64,000 nucleotides of DNA from Pisolithus tinctorius (GCA_024663395.1 JANFAH010000024.1:496001-560000); one strand, 5' to 3'; counted from the stretch's first letter, positions 22,924 to 33,945 are shown. Notes: generated from the letters alone by a model not told the origin. Translations and numbers: made by a program.

Positions 22924-23235
22924 GTAGGTGCAGTCACGTGGTGTCACGTGACTCAGGGTTCGCATGACCACATCACCCTTGTGACCACATGACCACAGGT
23001 GTGGATGCGGTCATGTGAGGTCACATGACAGACCACTGCCATGACCCGAGGCACCAAGTCACGTGGTGCCCCTATGCAACTTCGTGACAAATTGTCACAT
23101 GACCACAGATCATGGGACTGGGACAGTGATATGTCACGTGACTTCATCAGTGGGGGATTGGCAATACCTTGGATCACGTGACAATTATGTCATCTATCAT
23201 GTGACTGAATCACGTGATATGTCATGTCATGTGAC
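22924..23235. repeat. Cluster of TCACRTGA motifs, right arm
   Basis: About 15 copies of TCACGTGA-type sites. This block occupies the mirror position of 21368-21722, but the sequence between motifs does not align with it and the length differs by about 40 bp, although both flanks match closely. Confidence 0.75.
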
Positions 23236-23637
23236 CTTCGCACTCTCGCTTGACCCTACACTTTTCATAGTCAACAGTAGCCAAAAATGCACACTACCAA
23301 AGTGTAGCATAGCCCACACTATTCAGCACTACCAACTACTACAACCAGCACTAGTAGGTGTTAATACCCCAACAAGTGATAATGCAGCAATGTCATCATA
23401 ATGAAAGTTGTAGCTCCTGATTTTGAAATCATGATGGTATGCTTATCTTATCAGCAAGTGGAAAATTGCATGAGGAAAACACAAAACACTTATGATCAGC
23501 ACCATGCCAGGAGAAATCAATGTCTGCCCTGGAGTCCCAGCTGGGTATACCCAACCTGTTTAGACCTCATAAGTATATAAACCTATGGAAATATATAGAC
23601 TTAATGGGTCTCCAAAGGGGATTGACTGAAGTGCCTA

Positions 23638-24212
23638 CAGACTCTCAAAGCTATCATGGGACATCCCATTGGTATCCAGAGAGGGGAGTGGGATGTCCCA
23701 TGGTAGCCTCTGAAGCTATCAAGGGACATCCCATCAGTCTCCAGGGAGGGGGGTGGGATGTCCCATGGTAGCCTCTGAAGCTATCATGGGACATCCCAAT
23801 GGCCTCCAGAGAGGGGGATGGGATGTCCCACAGTAGCCTCTGAAGCTGTCATGGGACATCCCATTGGTCTCCAGAGAGGGGAGTGGGATGTCCCACAGTA
23901 GCCTCTAAAGCTATCATGGGACATCCCTATGGCCTCCAGAGAGGGGGATGGGATGTCCCACAGTAGCCTCTGAAGCTATCATGGGACATCCCACTGGCCT
24001 CCAGAGAGGGGAGTGGGATGTCCCACAGTAGCCTCTAAAGCTATCATGGGACATCCCACTGGCCTCCAGAGAGGGGAGTGGGATGTCCCACAGTAGCCTC
24101 TGAAGCTATCATGGGACATCCCATCAGCCTCCAGGGAGGGGGGTGGGATATCCCATCATAGCCTCTGAAGCTATCATGGGACATCCCACTGGCCTTCAGA
24201 GAGGAGGGCTGA
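23638..24212. repeat. 64-bp minisatellite, right arm (about 9 units)
   Basis: Inverted counterpart of 20530-20970, with about 130 bp more, equal to two extra units. Unit variants are in a similar order in both arms. Confidence 0.85.
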
Positions 24213-24819
24213 GATGCATGTAGTATGATCTTATCAGGGACCACTCTTGCAGTCAACAAGGGAACTTACATACATAGGCACTCATAGGAGAGGTCTGAAT
24301 CCATTAAAATTCATTACAATAATGCAATGCTCACTGCCATAGGCATTGTATGAGTTCTGGAAATGACACCACACACAAACATACTGATTGCCCAGTATTC
24401 TTCAAATCTGTGCATAATAAGTTGTATTACGTGGTTTTGGAATGGCAGTGACTCTCACATATCCCCCCACTTTGACAGGTGTGCTCATCATCTTGGATGA
24501 CCATGACAGCTATGTATGTTTTTCTGATCAGAAGTGGCATTTCAATGTGAATATGAACTGCACTTTTTTGAGCTGAGGACCCCTGACACCTAAGGCAGTC
24601 ATGGGACAGCCCAAAATATATTACCAAAGGGCTGGGATTATGGGACATCCCAGGTCCTGCAAACTGTAAATAGCCCTGGGACATGGCCAGATGTCCCTGG
24701 GATGACCTGGTCTGAGTGGCTTTCAGCTTGGATGATTTGGAGAAAAACTTCAGCCTAAATGCTTATGAAAATGGGTTACCTGAAGTGTGGTAACATGTTA
24801 TTGACCCTATATAAGGTAG

Positions 24820-25440
24820 GATTAAGAACCACTTCAATGAACATCATGGCTTTCTGTGAGAGCTGATGGACATCAGGACCCTTCTTGTATTCCTTGGGGC
24901 ATCTGAGTGACTGCTTTCATTGGGCAGCACACTTTGCTTCTCTCAGAGGTAACCAAGTCTCACCAAGAGGGTCATCACCAGCACTAATGGCAAGGTTGAC
25001 CAACTGAGCACAGAGATCAGCCTCACCAACACCCATGACTTGGCATCATCATGTTCAAGCTCATCCTCTGACTCACTCTCACTGGCTGTAAACTTCAAAC
25101 TGTCAAGTACATTGGTGCATTTCCACTCCAGTTCATCATCTTCTGCCTCTGCCTCAGGGCTGGGAGCATGAGATCATGTCCTCATGCATTTGCTTGTGTG
25201 CTGATCCTTGTCAGATTTGGGTGTATCAGGGAATGATACATTGGCTGTTTCAACAACAGCTGAGCTCTGGTTATGCAGACCAGCCATGTTGCATGTTACA
25301 GTGGGTTTTCAAGGGCATTCCTGTGTCTAAGAGCAATTCACATGACCACACACCTCAGACTTGCTCAATTTTTTCCACTCCTCACTAGTGCGACAGCTGT
25401 ACCCTGACATTGCAATCATACTGTACTAGGCTAATGCTAC
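24820..25440 (-). pseudogene. Decayed coding remnant in the mariner-like element
   Basis: On the minus strand broken frames read EEWKKLSKSE, AEDDELEWKCTNVLDSLKF, ESESEDELEHDDAK, then AGDDPLGETWLPLREAKCAA, a TGA (probable CGA), and PKEYKKGPDV. The charge pattern and agreement of pieces suggest a real former protein, possibly part of the element's transposase or a passenger gene. I do not recognise a catalytic domain. Confidence 0.35.
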
Positions 25441-26670
25441 TTATTCTGCTTTTTCCAGGATTTTTACAAATGCTTTTGGGGGCTGGCCACATTTTTGGGT
25501 CAAAATTTCAAAAACTTAGTATAACAAAAACTGGCTCATGCAGATTGCATTGTTATGTCCTAAATATGCCTAGTATACATTTGTAACACCCCTGGAATGT
25601 TGTGCCATATTGGAATAATTCAATGAGTAAAATTGTCATGTTTGTCTGTCCACAACTGTCAAACAGGATATTTTGTGCATGACAGACCCACCATGGTCCT
25701 CATTGGAAGAACTGGATGAGTCATTTTATCAGTGATACATTGTACTGTTTTATGTGTTTTGTCTTTTATTTTAGGATATAATTGTGGAATCTGTAGATAG
25801 ACCTCAGTATGCTGACAAGCTACTGAGGGACTAAGTGCACAGCAGAGCAGAACAGCAAGAGGCCTGATGATGCAGCTAGGGCAGAGATGCTGAAAGATTG
25901 GAAACAAGTCAAGCACACTGGAAGGGAGTGGTCAGCTTGTCACCTATGAAACAATGTCAAAGAGAGACAAACTTGGATCTGTGCACAAGGCAGTCATGCC
26001 CACAAATGAACCTAAACAGCTCAGAACCTTCACAACACCTCTACATATAACATGCCTACTTCACAGTTATTCTGTGGTAGAACAGGATATTTTAATACAT
26101 TATTTATTTATCATGTTTTCTGGGAGATAAGATACTGTAATTTGACCTAGAACATTTGGCATGCTCTGAGTACCATGTTCTTGTACATAAAAATTGTAGT
26201 TTAGCATGTCATGTTTTTAGAGAAAACATTGAACTGCTGTTCTGTTTTTTTTTTTTTTTTTTCAGGTGAACATTGAAAGACTTGGCCAAATGTTTTTATT
26301 ATTATCACATACAAAACATATATCATTTACTTTTGATGTTCTATGTAACATTACATGTTCTTCAATGATCAGTGTGTTTAAATTATTTTGTGGTAAAGTA
26401 TTTGATTAGTGTATTGCATAACATGTAGAAAACAGTACTAATAATTCTTTTGATGATTGTTTTTGGCTATTGGTGGTGGGTCATGGTAATTGTTTTTCAC
26501 CAATAAAACATTGGAAATCCACTGTATCATGTTTTCTGTCAGAAAAACCTTTCAAAATTCAACATTATTGCCAGTTGTTTCAGCAGAGAACATGAGATAA
26601 AACAAAGTATCTTTTCAAAGATTTTTTTTCCCTATGTCTGTACAATGAAAATTGTAAAATGCTTGCTGTG

Positions 26671-26810
26671 TCAGGTCATGAGGGAGCTTTGGTGTCCTGA
26701 CCTTGAAACATCCTTCCTTCATTTGCACCATCCCCAGTCATAGTTGTCAAGACCAGTGTCTGAATTGACCAGTTTCACTTTTGCAAATGTAAAAAAGAGG
26801 GCATCTTCCA
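26671..26810. repeat. Inverted repeat, left inner arm of the helicase-carrying element
   Basis: About 140 bp matching 28605-28440 in reverse complement, with about 80 percent identity by eye. Both read as GTCTTGACAACTA...GATGCCCTCTTT-type blocks. Confidence 0.6.
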
Positions 26811-26899
26811 CTATGGGGAGTGGGGTGGGGTTGTTGTGCAGGGGCAGTTGGATTGTGTTGAATGTGGCTGTGCTAGAGAGATTCTTGTCACAAAGCAGT

Positions 26900-27290
26900 T
26901 CTGGGATGGGAGTCCTTCCATAGAAAGTATGGATGTGGACATCTGACACACACTTCACTAGCTGCCTGGTATGGCAGAGGACAGTGACAAATACTCCACT
27001 GTTTACAGGCTCCAACTGCTGCAGTGTTGCAAGCATGAAGACTGCAGTCTTGCCATGACCCAATTTTGCTTGACAGAGGACATCCATTACCAAACCTGCC
27101 TGAGGGATACATCATTCTTGTTGAACTGCATTTGAATTTGAATCAGTCAAATGATGGACATGGCATTGACTTGTATGGAGAATTTTACCCTCAGAGGGAT
27201 GCTCAAAGCTGAAGTCACTGATTGCTTGTAACAGCACTGGTTTAAGTGACAAGATTTTTGTTGTCATATGGGCTGTGGAGGCATGAGCAG
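26900..27290 (-). pseudogene. Fragment of a Sub2/UAP56-type DEAD-box RNA helicase gene
   Basis: Sub2/UAP56 is an ATP-dependent RNA helicase for splicing and mRNA export. On the minus strand the sequence reads LKPVLLQAISDFSFEHPSE (Q-motif region), a 63-bp GT-AG intron (27188-27126), VQQE, an in-frame [25 protein letters not shown] (motif I, Walker A GKT kept), [16 protein letters not shown], then VLCHTRQL (motif Ia region) and [11 protein letters not shown] after a deletion. Motifs II (DECD) to VI are absent. The retained intron shows that genomic DNA, not mRNA, was copied. It sits between the inverted repeats 26671-26810 and 28440-28605. Confidence 0.75.
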
Positions 27291-27329
27291 GGGGGGAGGG
27301 TGTGTGGTGGAGGTGCTGGAGTGATAAAG

Positions 27330-28439
27330 GCAGACATACTGAAGGTGCTGGTAAGAGACTCACCACTGACTAAGATGCCTCAGTTACTGGAGTGCCTCAT
27401 TTATGGCCAAGAGATCAAAGGCTGGGAGGGTAGTAAGGGAGTTGGTGGCAGCATGTGCATGTCATTAGAACTAGGGGGTGAGGTGGATGGAAAGTTCAGA
27501 GAAGAGCTCAAGCTGACTACACTGACCTTCTGGAAGAATCTCAGGCTATTGCTGCATCATACAATTTGTATGATTTGGCATGCATAGTGATCTGGTTCTT
27601 CATCTTTCCAAGGCTTTGTCTGGGCATGCTAATTTTCATAGGATTTGTGATCATTGGTGATCACGATATGATTGCACTGTCTGGAGCTTGGACCAGGGGG
27701 ACTTTGGAAATAGCACTGCAGTGGTTATGTAAGCAGGTGACTTGTACATGTGCATGCAAGCTCCTGCAAGCTCTAATGCCTACCCCTGCCTTTCCCCACC
27801 TGTTTGTTCCTGCCATAACAAAATGTTTTGCCTGGGCAGCATTGCTTGTACCCTAGTTGCTTATTCTCACATAGGGTGGGGGTTGTGATCTTTGTTAAGT
27901 CAAACATGTGTGTGGTTAGGTCAGACAAGTTGCTGGTGTCATGTGACTTCCCCTCCATCTGTACTGATTCTGGCCTCACATAGGAAGGATGGTAGAAATC
28001 AGACAATTACCAGCAAATCTTTCCTCTTATTGTACTGAAGTATCAAGCATTACATGGCTTTCAAATGATTTGAATGGTGAATACTTGTTACCACAGCTAT
28101 TTTCAGTTGTGGCATTACTGGTGCTCATCCAGATGCCAGAACATGGTGTCTGTACCTATGCAAGATATCACTGGGACTCAAAAGTACAGTACAACTATTT
28201 CACTGCTCTGCTATTGTCATTGAGTGATCAACCATTGGAGGATGTTTGAGTCTGACATAGAGCACTATGCCTGTGATCAATTACCATCTATGAGGGCATT
28301 GGGAAGTGATTGTGTTGTGAAGTCTGCTGGGATATGGATCAATGGTACATATCTCTACACAGTCTATCCCTAATGTGATCCATAAATGAACTATCAAAGG
28401 TTTGAATACCACAGATGTTCCACATGCAGATGCTGCATT
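27330..28439. other. Interior of the inverted-repeat element, no gene recognised
   Basis: Short ORFs on both strands show no family features. The sequence is CpG-poor and of mixed composition. Confidence 0.4.
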
Positions 28440-28691
28440 CCAGAATGACCTCACCCTACTGCCCATGGTAGAAGATGCCCTCTTTTGTGCATCTGCAAAA
28501 GTGAGACTGATTGATCTGGACACTAGTCTTGACAACTACAACTGGGAACAATGTGGACAAAGGGAGCATGTTTCAAGGTCAGGATACTGAAGCTCCCTCA
28601 CAACCTGAACTAGTAGAATCCCCTGTTCAACTGACTCAAGTCCATGTGGGTGGTGCATGCAAGGAAAGTCCAATTCAATAAGGTGGCCTTT
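28440..28691. repeat. Inverted repeat, right inner arm of the helicase-carrying element
   Basis: Reverse complement of 26671-26810 and, further right, of 18600-18643. It contains the empty CACTA target (CTGAACTAGTAGAATCCCCT) that proves the insertion point at 18643/26671. Confidence 0.6.
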
Positions 28692-29234
28692 TGTCATAGC
28701 TGTGCCTTGACCATGGCTGGACTTGGCCTTGTTCTCACTTGGTCCAGCCTTGGCCTTGGCCTTGCCAAACCCTTACCTCCAGTAGGTCTAGCATGGTTAG
28801 TGCTGCTTTACAGTGCATGTCATTTTGGTTGAGCCTGACCTGGCTTCACCCCCAGTCTGCCCTTGTCTATGTCCCAATCTCCAGTTGTCTTGGTCATACA
28901 TTACTAATACTATTCTTACCAATCATATTAGCAATCTTTGTGAGACTGGCATTACTGGTCTCTGTACTATAGTTTGTTTCCAGTATATAAACCTGTAGAT
29001 ACTTGGCCTGTACTTCTCCAGTCTGAAATCAATTAAGTCTCATCTGATATCCCCATCTTGGCCTCAGACTCAGACTGCAACCCATGCAAGGGAATAGTGC
29101 TGCATCTTCAGTCACTAAGTCCAATCAGTCCATCATCTGTACCTCTGCTCCCCCCCCCCTAATCCTGACCTTTTGGCCTTGCACCTGCTTCAGTCTCTGG
29201 TCTGGTCTCAAACCAAGACACCACAGACTTGACA
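28692..29234 (+). repeat. Solo LTR, second family, with 5-bp duplication
   Basis: The LTR starts TGTCATAGCTGTG and ends CAGACTTGACA, 543 bp, flanked by CCTTT on both sides (28687-28691, 29235-29239). A TATATAAACC promoter-like motif lies near 28984. It shares the TGTCA/TGACA termini with family A but is otherwise a different sequence. A second copy lies at 30514-32604. Confidence 0.88.
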
Positions 29235-29332
29235 CCTTTGCATTTACAGAGCTAGACATGTTCTCTCCAGATTCCCCTTCAGAGCCTGTCCAACCTCCTG
29301 ACCATGAACTGCAATACATCTCCATCCTAAAC

Positions 29333-29898
29333 TGTCACAACTGTGCATTTTTCCTAAGTCCCTACTCACTCCACACCCTACTCTGCCAGTCATTCACTTA
29401 CTCTGCACCAACTCTGCCCACCCCCTACCATTTATGAACTTTCTCTACTGTGTCTATTGTCAGACCTGTACTGGTCTACAGTTGGACTGCATGGACCATC
29501 CTCCAAGAGGTCATGTGACCATCTTTCAGACTTCTCCTTGACAACACACAGTCAGGTACTCTGCAGCATGCACACCACATGGTTCAGTGCCTGGACTGTT
29601 TCCTTTTTGGTTTGTTCTATGTTACCCATCATGTGTTCTCCATCTTCCCTTCATTCATCATCCAGGAAGTTTTTACTTGAGAATTTCAAATCTCTGGATG
29701 TCAGTTCTGATTCTGGTTACTGTACCTCTGTAGTAGTATAAAAGCATGTACAGTACTCTGCTGTTCTTCAGTATGAATGTCACCAAAGTTCCTACTCCAT
29801 ATCTCTCCATCTTCTGTCTGACAGAGTTGTCTCTGAACATCCATCTGGTCTCTTCCTCTGAAATATGAGGGCTGAGATCCTGCAAGGGAGTAGTGCTG
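29333..29898 (+). repeat. Family A LTR fragment
   Basis: Begins TGTCACAACTGTGCAT and follows the family A LTR, including the TATAAAAGCATGTAC box, but lacks about 150 bp at its 3' end. No target duplication is visible. Confidence 0.8.
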
Positions 29899-30513
29899 TC
29901 ATGCACCAAAGGTGTTTGGTGATGTGGACATGGATAATGCTGATGAATGGAGATGAAAGACTAGAGCCCTAATGTGTATAATGACAGCCAGGAACATTGG
30001 CAGTCATCCTTCACACAAGAACAAGTCATCAATGCCAAAAGAAAAGAGAAGGAAGTGAGTTAAGTGGTGATAAAAATTCTCAAGTGCCTGTGTACAGCAT
30101 TCCAGTTTTTGATGTAAACCCACCATTTCTGCAGATACTGACACTGTTCCCACACTTGCTTATAGTGCTCAGCCACACAATCCTACCTTCTGAAATTGGG
30201 AAGGATCTGTGCACACCACATGTTTCTACAGCACTCCCTCCAAAAGATGCTCATTTCATAAATTCTTCTGATATGGCCACCTCCACATCAATCATTTCAC
30301 TTGTCCCCTTTGCTAGGGACCATGGCTACATATATTCACCAGGAATTCCTACTAGCTTCTGTCCTGAAGCATCCTGGTACATCCCATCCTCATCTGCCCC
30401 CTCCCAGCTCATCCAGCTTGGACAGTGCATTCTTTTTGTCAGTATGACCTCTAGGGGGACATTCTTTGGTCACCTCAGGTCTGTCATTCAGTTAGAAAGG
30501 TCTTATTTGGTTG
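29899..30513. other. Sequence without a recognised gene
   Basis: The only long frame (29997-30593, +) runs into the following LTR and shows no domain. No repeat relation was found. Confidence 0.4.
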
Positions 30514-32604
30514 TATCAAGTCTGTGGTGTCTGGGTTCAAGACCAGACCAGAGACCAAAGTGGGCACAAGGCCAAGGGGTCAGGATCAGATGAGGAGCTG
30601 AGGTACAGAGGGGAGGACTGGTTGGACTTAGTGACTGAAGACACAGCACCATTCTGAGTCCAAGGCTGAGGTGGGGTTATCAGAGTGGACTTACAGTGAG
30701 GGACAAAAGTGTTGCAATGTTTGTGAGGTGTGACTTGTTGCTGATGTAGCTCAGGCTATTCTGCACAGATAATCATGATACCTATACCATTGGAAAGGGG
30801 TGACTCTAAGCTTTCCAGAGCACTAAGGTTCAGTCCAAACAAAGCAATACATGCCGAGATACACCCTATTCTTTCTGAAAAGTGCATTGCAATGCTTTTG
30901 TCCCTGACTGGTGAAGTCATGAAATGTGACCTTTTGATGGGATTGAGGGCATGGAGGATGGGAAAAAATGATTACATAATAAACCACATGATCTTCCAGA
31001 TGATTTGTCAGCATGTAAACAATGACAAACATTGGACTTGTACCACTAATCCTCCCTCTTTTACCACAACTCATGAAATCATCTCTCTAGCTCACATGGA
31101 CATTTTCTCAAGGAATTTTTATCAAATACTGGTGGCCACCACAGTTCCATCATTATAACATGCTCTCAGAACCATCAGTCCCTTAAGAAACCTGCTGTCA
31201 GTCATTTCCTGGACTGTTTCCTCCCCTGTGCCTGATGTGTTCTGGGATGAATCAGTACTTGGAAGGCTGAAAATGTTATGGAGGTCAATCTGGCACTTCA
31301 GAACATGATGTACAAACCTGTCCCCTCTCAACCAATGCATTTCTGGCACAGGGACACTGATATGGAAGTTGGGGTGAGACAAAACCTCCTTGTGCTCTGA
31401 GCACCATAAGAGGGTTCACTAGATCTTGCTCTGATCTGAACTATAGATGACTGGGTAAGGATTATTTGGTCATATGTGACCAAAGGCAATATTCAGGGCC
31501 AGATGGAAGCACAGGATTCTGCTCCATGGCAGTTCAGTAGCATATCCTTCTGATGACACCCAGGGGTAAAGAGGATTTTGTCTTGCCCTAACTTCCATAC
31601 CACTGTCCCTGTGCCAGAAATGCATTGGTTGAGAGGGGACAGGTTTGTACATCATGTTCTGAAGTGCCAGATTGACCTCCATAACATTTTCAGCCTTCCA
31701 AGTACTGATTCATCCCAGAACACATCAGGCACAGGGGAGGAAACAGTCCAGGAAATGACTGACAGCAGGTTTCTTAAGGGACTGATGGTTCTGAGAGCAT
31801 GTTATAATGATGGAACTGTGGTGGCCACCAGTATTTGATAAAAATTCCTTGAGAAAATGTCCATGTGAGCTAGAGAGATGATTTCATGAGTTGTGGTAAA
31901 AGAGGGAGGATTAGTGGTACAAGTCCAATGTTTGTCATTGTTTACATGCTGACAAATCATCTGGAAGATCATGTGGTTTATTATGTAATCATTTTTTCCC
32001 ATCCTCCATGCCCTCAATCCCATCAAAAGGTCACATTTCATGACTTCACCAGTCAGGGACAAAAGCATTGCAATGCACTTTTCAGAAAGAATAGGGTGTA
32101 TCTCGGCATGTATTGCTTTGTTTGGACTGAACCTTAGTGCTCTGGAAAGCTTAGAGTCACCCCTTTCCAATGGTATAGGTATCATGATTATCTGTGCAGA
32201 ATAGCCTGAGCTACATCAGCAACAAGTCACACCTCACAAACATTGCAACACTTTTGTCCCTCACTGTAATTGATTTCAGACTGAAGAGATACAGGCCAAG
32301 TAACTATGGGTTTATATACTAGAGACAGACTATGGTATGGAGACCAGTAATGCTGGTCTTGAGAAGATTGCTAAGATGATTGGTAAGAACAGTATTAGTA
32401 ATGTATGACTAAGATGACTAGAGACTGGGACAGGGATGAGGGCAGACTGGGGACAAGGCCAGGCAAGGCTTAACCAAAGTGACATGCACTGCAAAGCAGT
32501 GCTAACCATGCTAGACCTACTGGGGGTAAGGGACTGGTGAGGCCAAGGCCAGACTGGATGAGTGCAAGGCTGAGTCCAGCTGGGGTCAAGGCATGGCTAT
32601 GGCA
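30514..32604 (-). repeat. Solo LTR, second family, split by a mariner-type palindrome
   Basis: Minus-strand copy of the LTR at 28692-29234. It is flanked by GGTTG on both sides (30509-30513, 32605-32609). A 1573-bp palindromic element (30694-32266) is inserted in it. Without that and the TA duplication the LTR is about 516 bp. Confidence 0.85.
30694..32266. mobile_element. Palindromic Tc1/mariner-type foldback element
   Basis: The termini CAGTGAGGGACAAAAGTGTT and complement are flanked by TA on both sides (30692-30693, 32267-32268), as for Tc1/mariner. The arms (30694-31390 and 31570-32266, 697 bp each) are inverted copies around a 179-bp loop and nearly identical, with mismatches mainly beside the loop. 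A 127-codon frame is repeated in both arms but has no transposase features. It is non-autonomous. Confidence 0.88.
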
Positions 32605-32609
32605 GGTTG

Positions 32610-33107
32610 TTTCAGTCTCTCTGGTCTTAAGCTATCTCTGGCCCCTGTCCCAGGCCTCTCCCTGGCTTGCATAAGGGTACAGCACATGAGCTGGGGCCAA
32701 GGGGGGTAGGTCCAACCCCAGAGCTGCTCCCCCTGTGTGTGCTCCAAGGCCAGTCAGTTTCCCACAATCCCAGTCTTGTTCCCACACTCCTGGCCTTAAG
32801 TCTGGACCTCCATACTTAATCCCTGACCTCTGGCCTTAACTCCAGTCCAATTGGACTTGGCCCTGGTCTCTTGGCCTTGAATCTGGCCACATGGACTTAG
32901 CCCCTGTCACCTGGTCTTGATGCCTGGTTACCTGAGGGTAAACCCATATGTCACAGAGGGGCATTCAGGGGGGTGTGATCCAGGGAGTTGGTGACCAGTA
33001 CAGATGGCACAGGACTGGGTTGGTCACTAGGACCACAGTCAGGAAGACTAGTGGAGACCAGGCTTGCAGGGGGAGTTGACAGGGTTGGCATTCCTTGTGT
33101 AGACATC
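32610..33107. other. Pyrimidine/CTGGCCTT-rich stretch, no gene
   Basis: Repeated short CTGGCCTTA-like words suggest old low-complexity or LTR-derived sequence. Nothing supportable as coding. Confidence 0.4.
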
Positions 33108-33270
33108 TGCAAAATTAAACTGCTCAGTACTCAATCAACCAATGGATTGTAGCAGGTGAGCCAGTCATGTCCAAGGGCTATTTTACACTCAGATTCCAAC
33201 AGGGCTAAAAATGGGGTTACTGAGGTGACTTTGCCAGATGGAAAGCAGATTGAGACATCTATTGCTTGAG
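33108..33270 (-). pseudogene. Gypsy retropepsin remnant
   Basis: On the minus strand: IDVSICFPSGKVTSVTPF, then LGHDWLTCYNPLVD, an in-frame TGA, and VLSSL. This is the C-terminal half of a Gypsy protease (compare LGHNWLTHFNLLIDW in copy A). The active site and the rest of pol are absent. CpG decay is seen (Cys for Arg in LTCYN, stop for Trp). Confidence 0.6.
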
Positions 33271-33392
33271 TTATAGTATGGTAAAGGTGGACTTTCCATT
33301 GAAGAGCCAGAGTCAGATTGGGGAGACTGAGTAAGGGGTAAACAACTGTTGATTAGCAAATTGATTATCTATGAAACAATGTGTGGAGCTGG

Positions 33393-33945
33393 CACTTCAG
33401 GTAACCAATTTTCATAAGCATTTAGGCTGAAGTTTTTCTACAAATCATCCAAGCTAAAAGCCACTCAGACCAGGTCATCCCAGGGACATCTGGCCATGTC
33501 CCAGGGCTATTTGCAGTGTGCAGGACCTGGGATGTCCCATAATCCCAGTGCTTTGGTAATATATTTTGGGCTGTCCCATGGCTGCCTTAGGTGTCAGGGG
33601 TCCTCAGCTGCAAAAGTTCAGCTCATATTCACACTGAAATCCCACTTCTGACCAAGAAACCATAATTGTCACAATCATCCAGGATGATGAGAATACCTGG
33701 CAAAGTAGGGGGCTATTTATGTGGCAACCACCAATTTTCCAAAACCATTTGGTACACTTATTATGCACAGATTTGAAGTGGGAAGTCAGTGTGACTGTGA
33801 GGTGTCATCTCCAGAATCATACAGTACTTATGGAAGTGAGCCTTCCATCACTGTGATAAATTTTAATGGATTCATCACTGTCCCATGAGCAAGTTCCATT
33901 GCTTATAGAAGGAGTACACATTAATAAGATCATACTCAATGCATT
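33393..33945 (+). repeat. Diverged copy of the foldback element arm
   Basis: Matches 19955-20510, beginning at the same base (CACTTCAGGTAACC). This independently fixes the terminus of the foldback element. The match stops at about 33945 and resumes with the minisatellite at about 34430. Confidence 0.82.

Larger units (their letters stand above)
19955..24787. mobile_element. Giant palindromic foldback element, 4.8 kb
   Basis: Left arm 19955-22287 and right arm 22367-24787 are inverted copies around a 79-bp loop. The termini CACTTCAGGTAACCC and complement are flanked by TGGTAAC on both sides (19948-19954 and 24788-24794), a 7-bp target duplication. Arms look nearly identical except in two blocks: a 64-bp minisatellite (two more units on the right) and an E-box-rich block. 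No transposase is seen. A partial third arm occurs at 33393. Confidence 0.85.
19765..25658. mobile_element. Mariner-like TIR element interrupted by a foldback element
   Basis: The ends CAGTTGTGGACAGACAAACA (19765) and the complement TGTTTGTCTGTCCACAACTG (ending 25658) are inverted. The left flank is TA; the right flank is TC, probably a mutated TA, because the related sequence at about 26083 reads GGTAGAACAGGATA where the target would be. The internal right half keeps a decayed minus-strand coding remnant (24820-25440). Confidence 0.55.
18644..26670. mobile_element. CACTA-like DNA element, 8 kb, apparently non-autonomous
   Basis: The ends are CACAGCAAGCATTTTACAAT on the left and its near complement ATTGTAAAATGCTTGCTGTG on the right. 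Both are flanked by TCA (18641-18643 and 26671-26673). The uninterrupted target is visible as a reverse complement near 28600-28615, with a single TCA. A CAC...GTG terminus with a 3-bp duplication is the hallmark of the CACTA superfamily. About 1 kb at each end is AT-rich with many AACATG/CATGTT motifs, typical of subterminal repeats. I recognise no transposase. A roughly 120-bp direct repeat occurs at about 19643-19765 and 26007-26125. Confidence 0.72.
18520..29332. mobile_element. Inverted-repeat element carrying a helicase fragment, heavily interrupted
   Basis: The sequence at 18521-18643 continued at 26671-26810 is matched in reverse complement by 29315-29235 continued at 28691-28440. Removing the CACTA-like insertion (18644-26670) from the left arm and the solo LTR (28692-29234) from the right arm makes both arms contiguous. 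The central part (about 26810-28440) carries a Sub2-type helicase fragment. Outer ends are obscured by the Harbinger element on the left and a family A LTR fragment on the right. No transposase is recognised, and superfamily assignment is open. Confidence 0.55.

Noticed and set aside
29997..30593. 198-codon frame as a gene
   Set aside because: It reads into the solo LTR that starts at 30514 and has no domain or splice signals.
30775..31158. 127-codon ORF present in both arms of the mariner-type palindrome as a transposase
   Set aside because: No DDE motif or HTH; the frame begins inside the terminal repeat, and its duplication follows from the palindrome.
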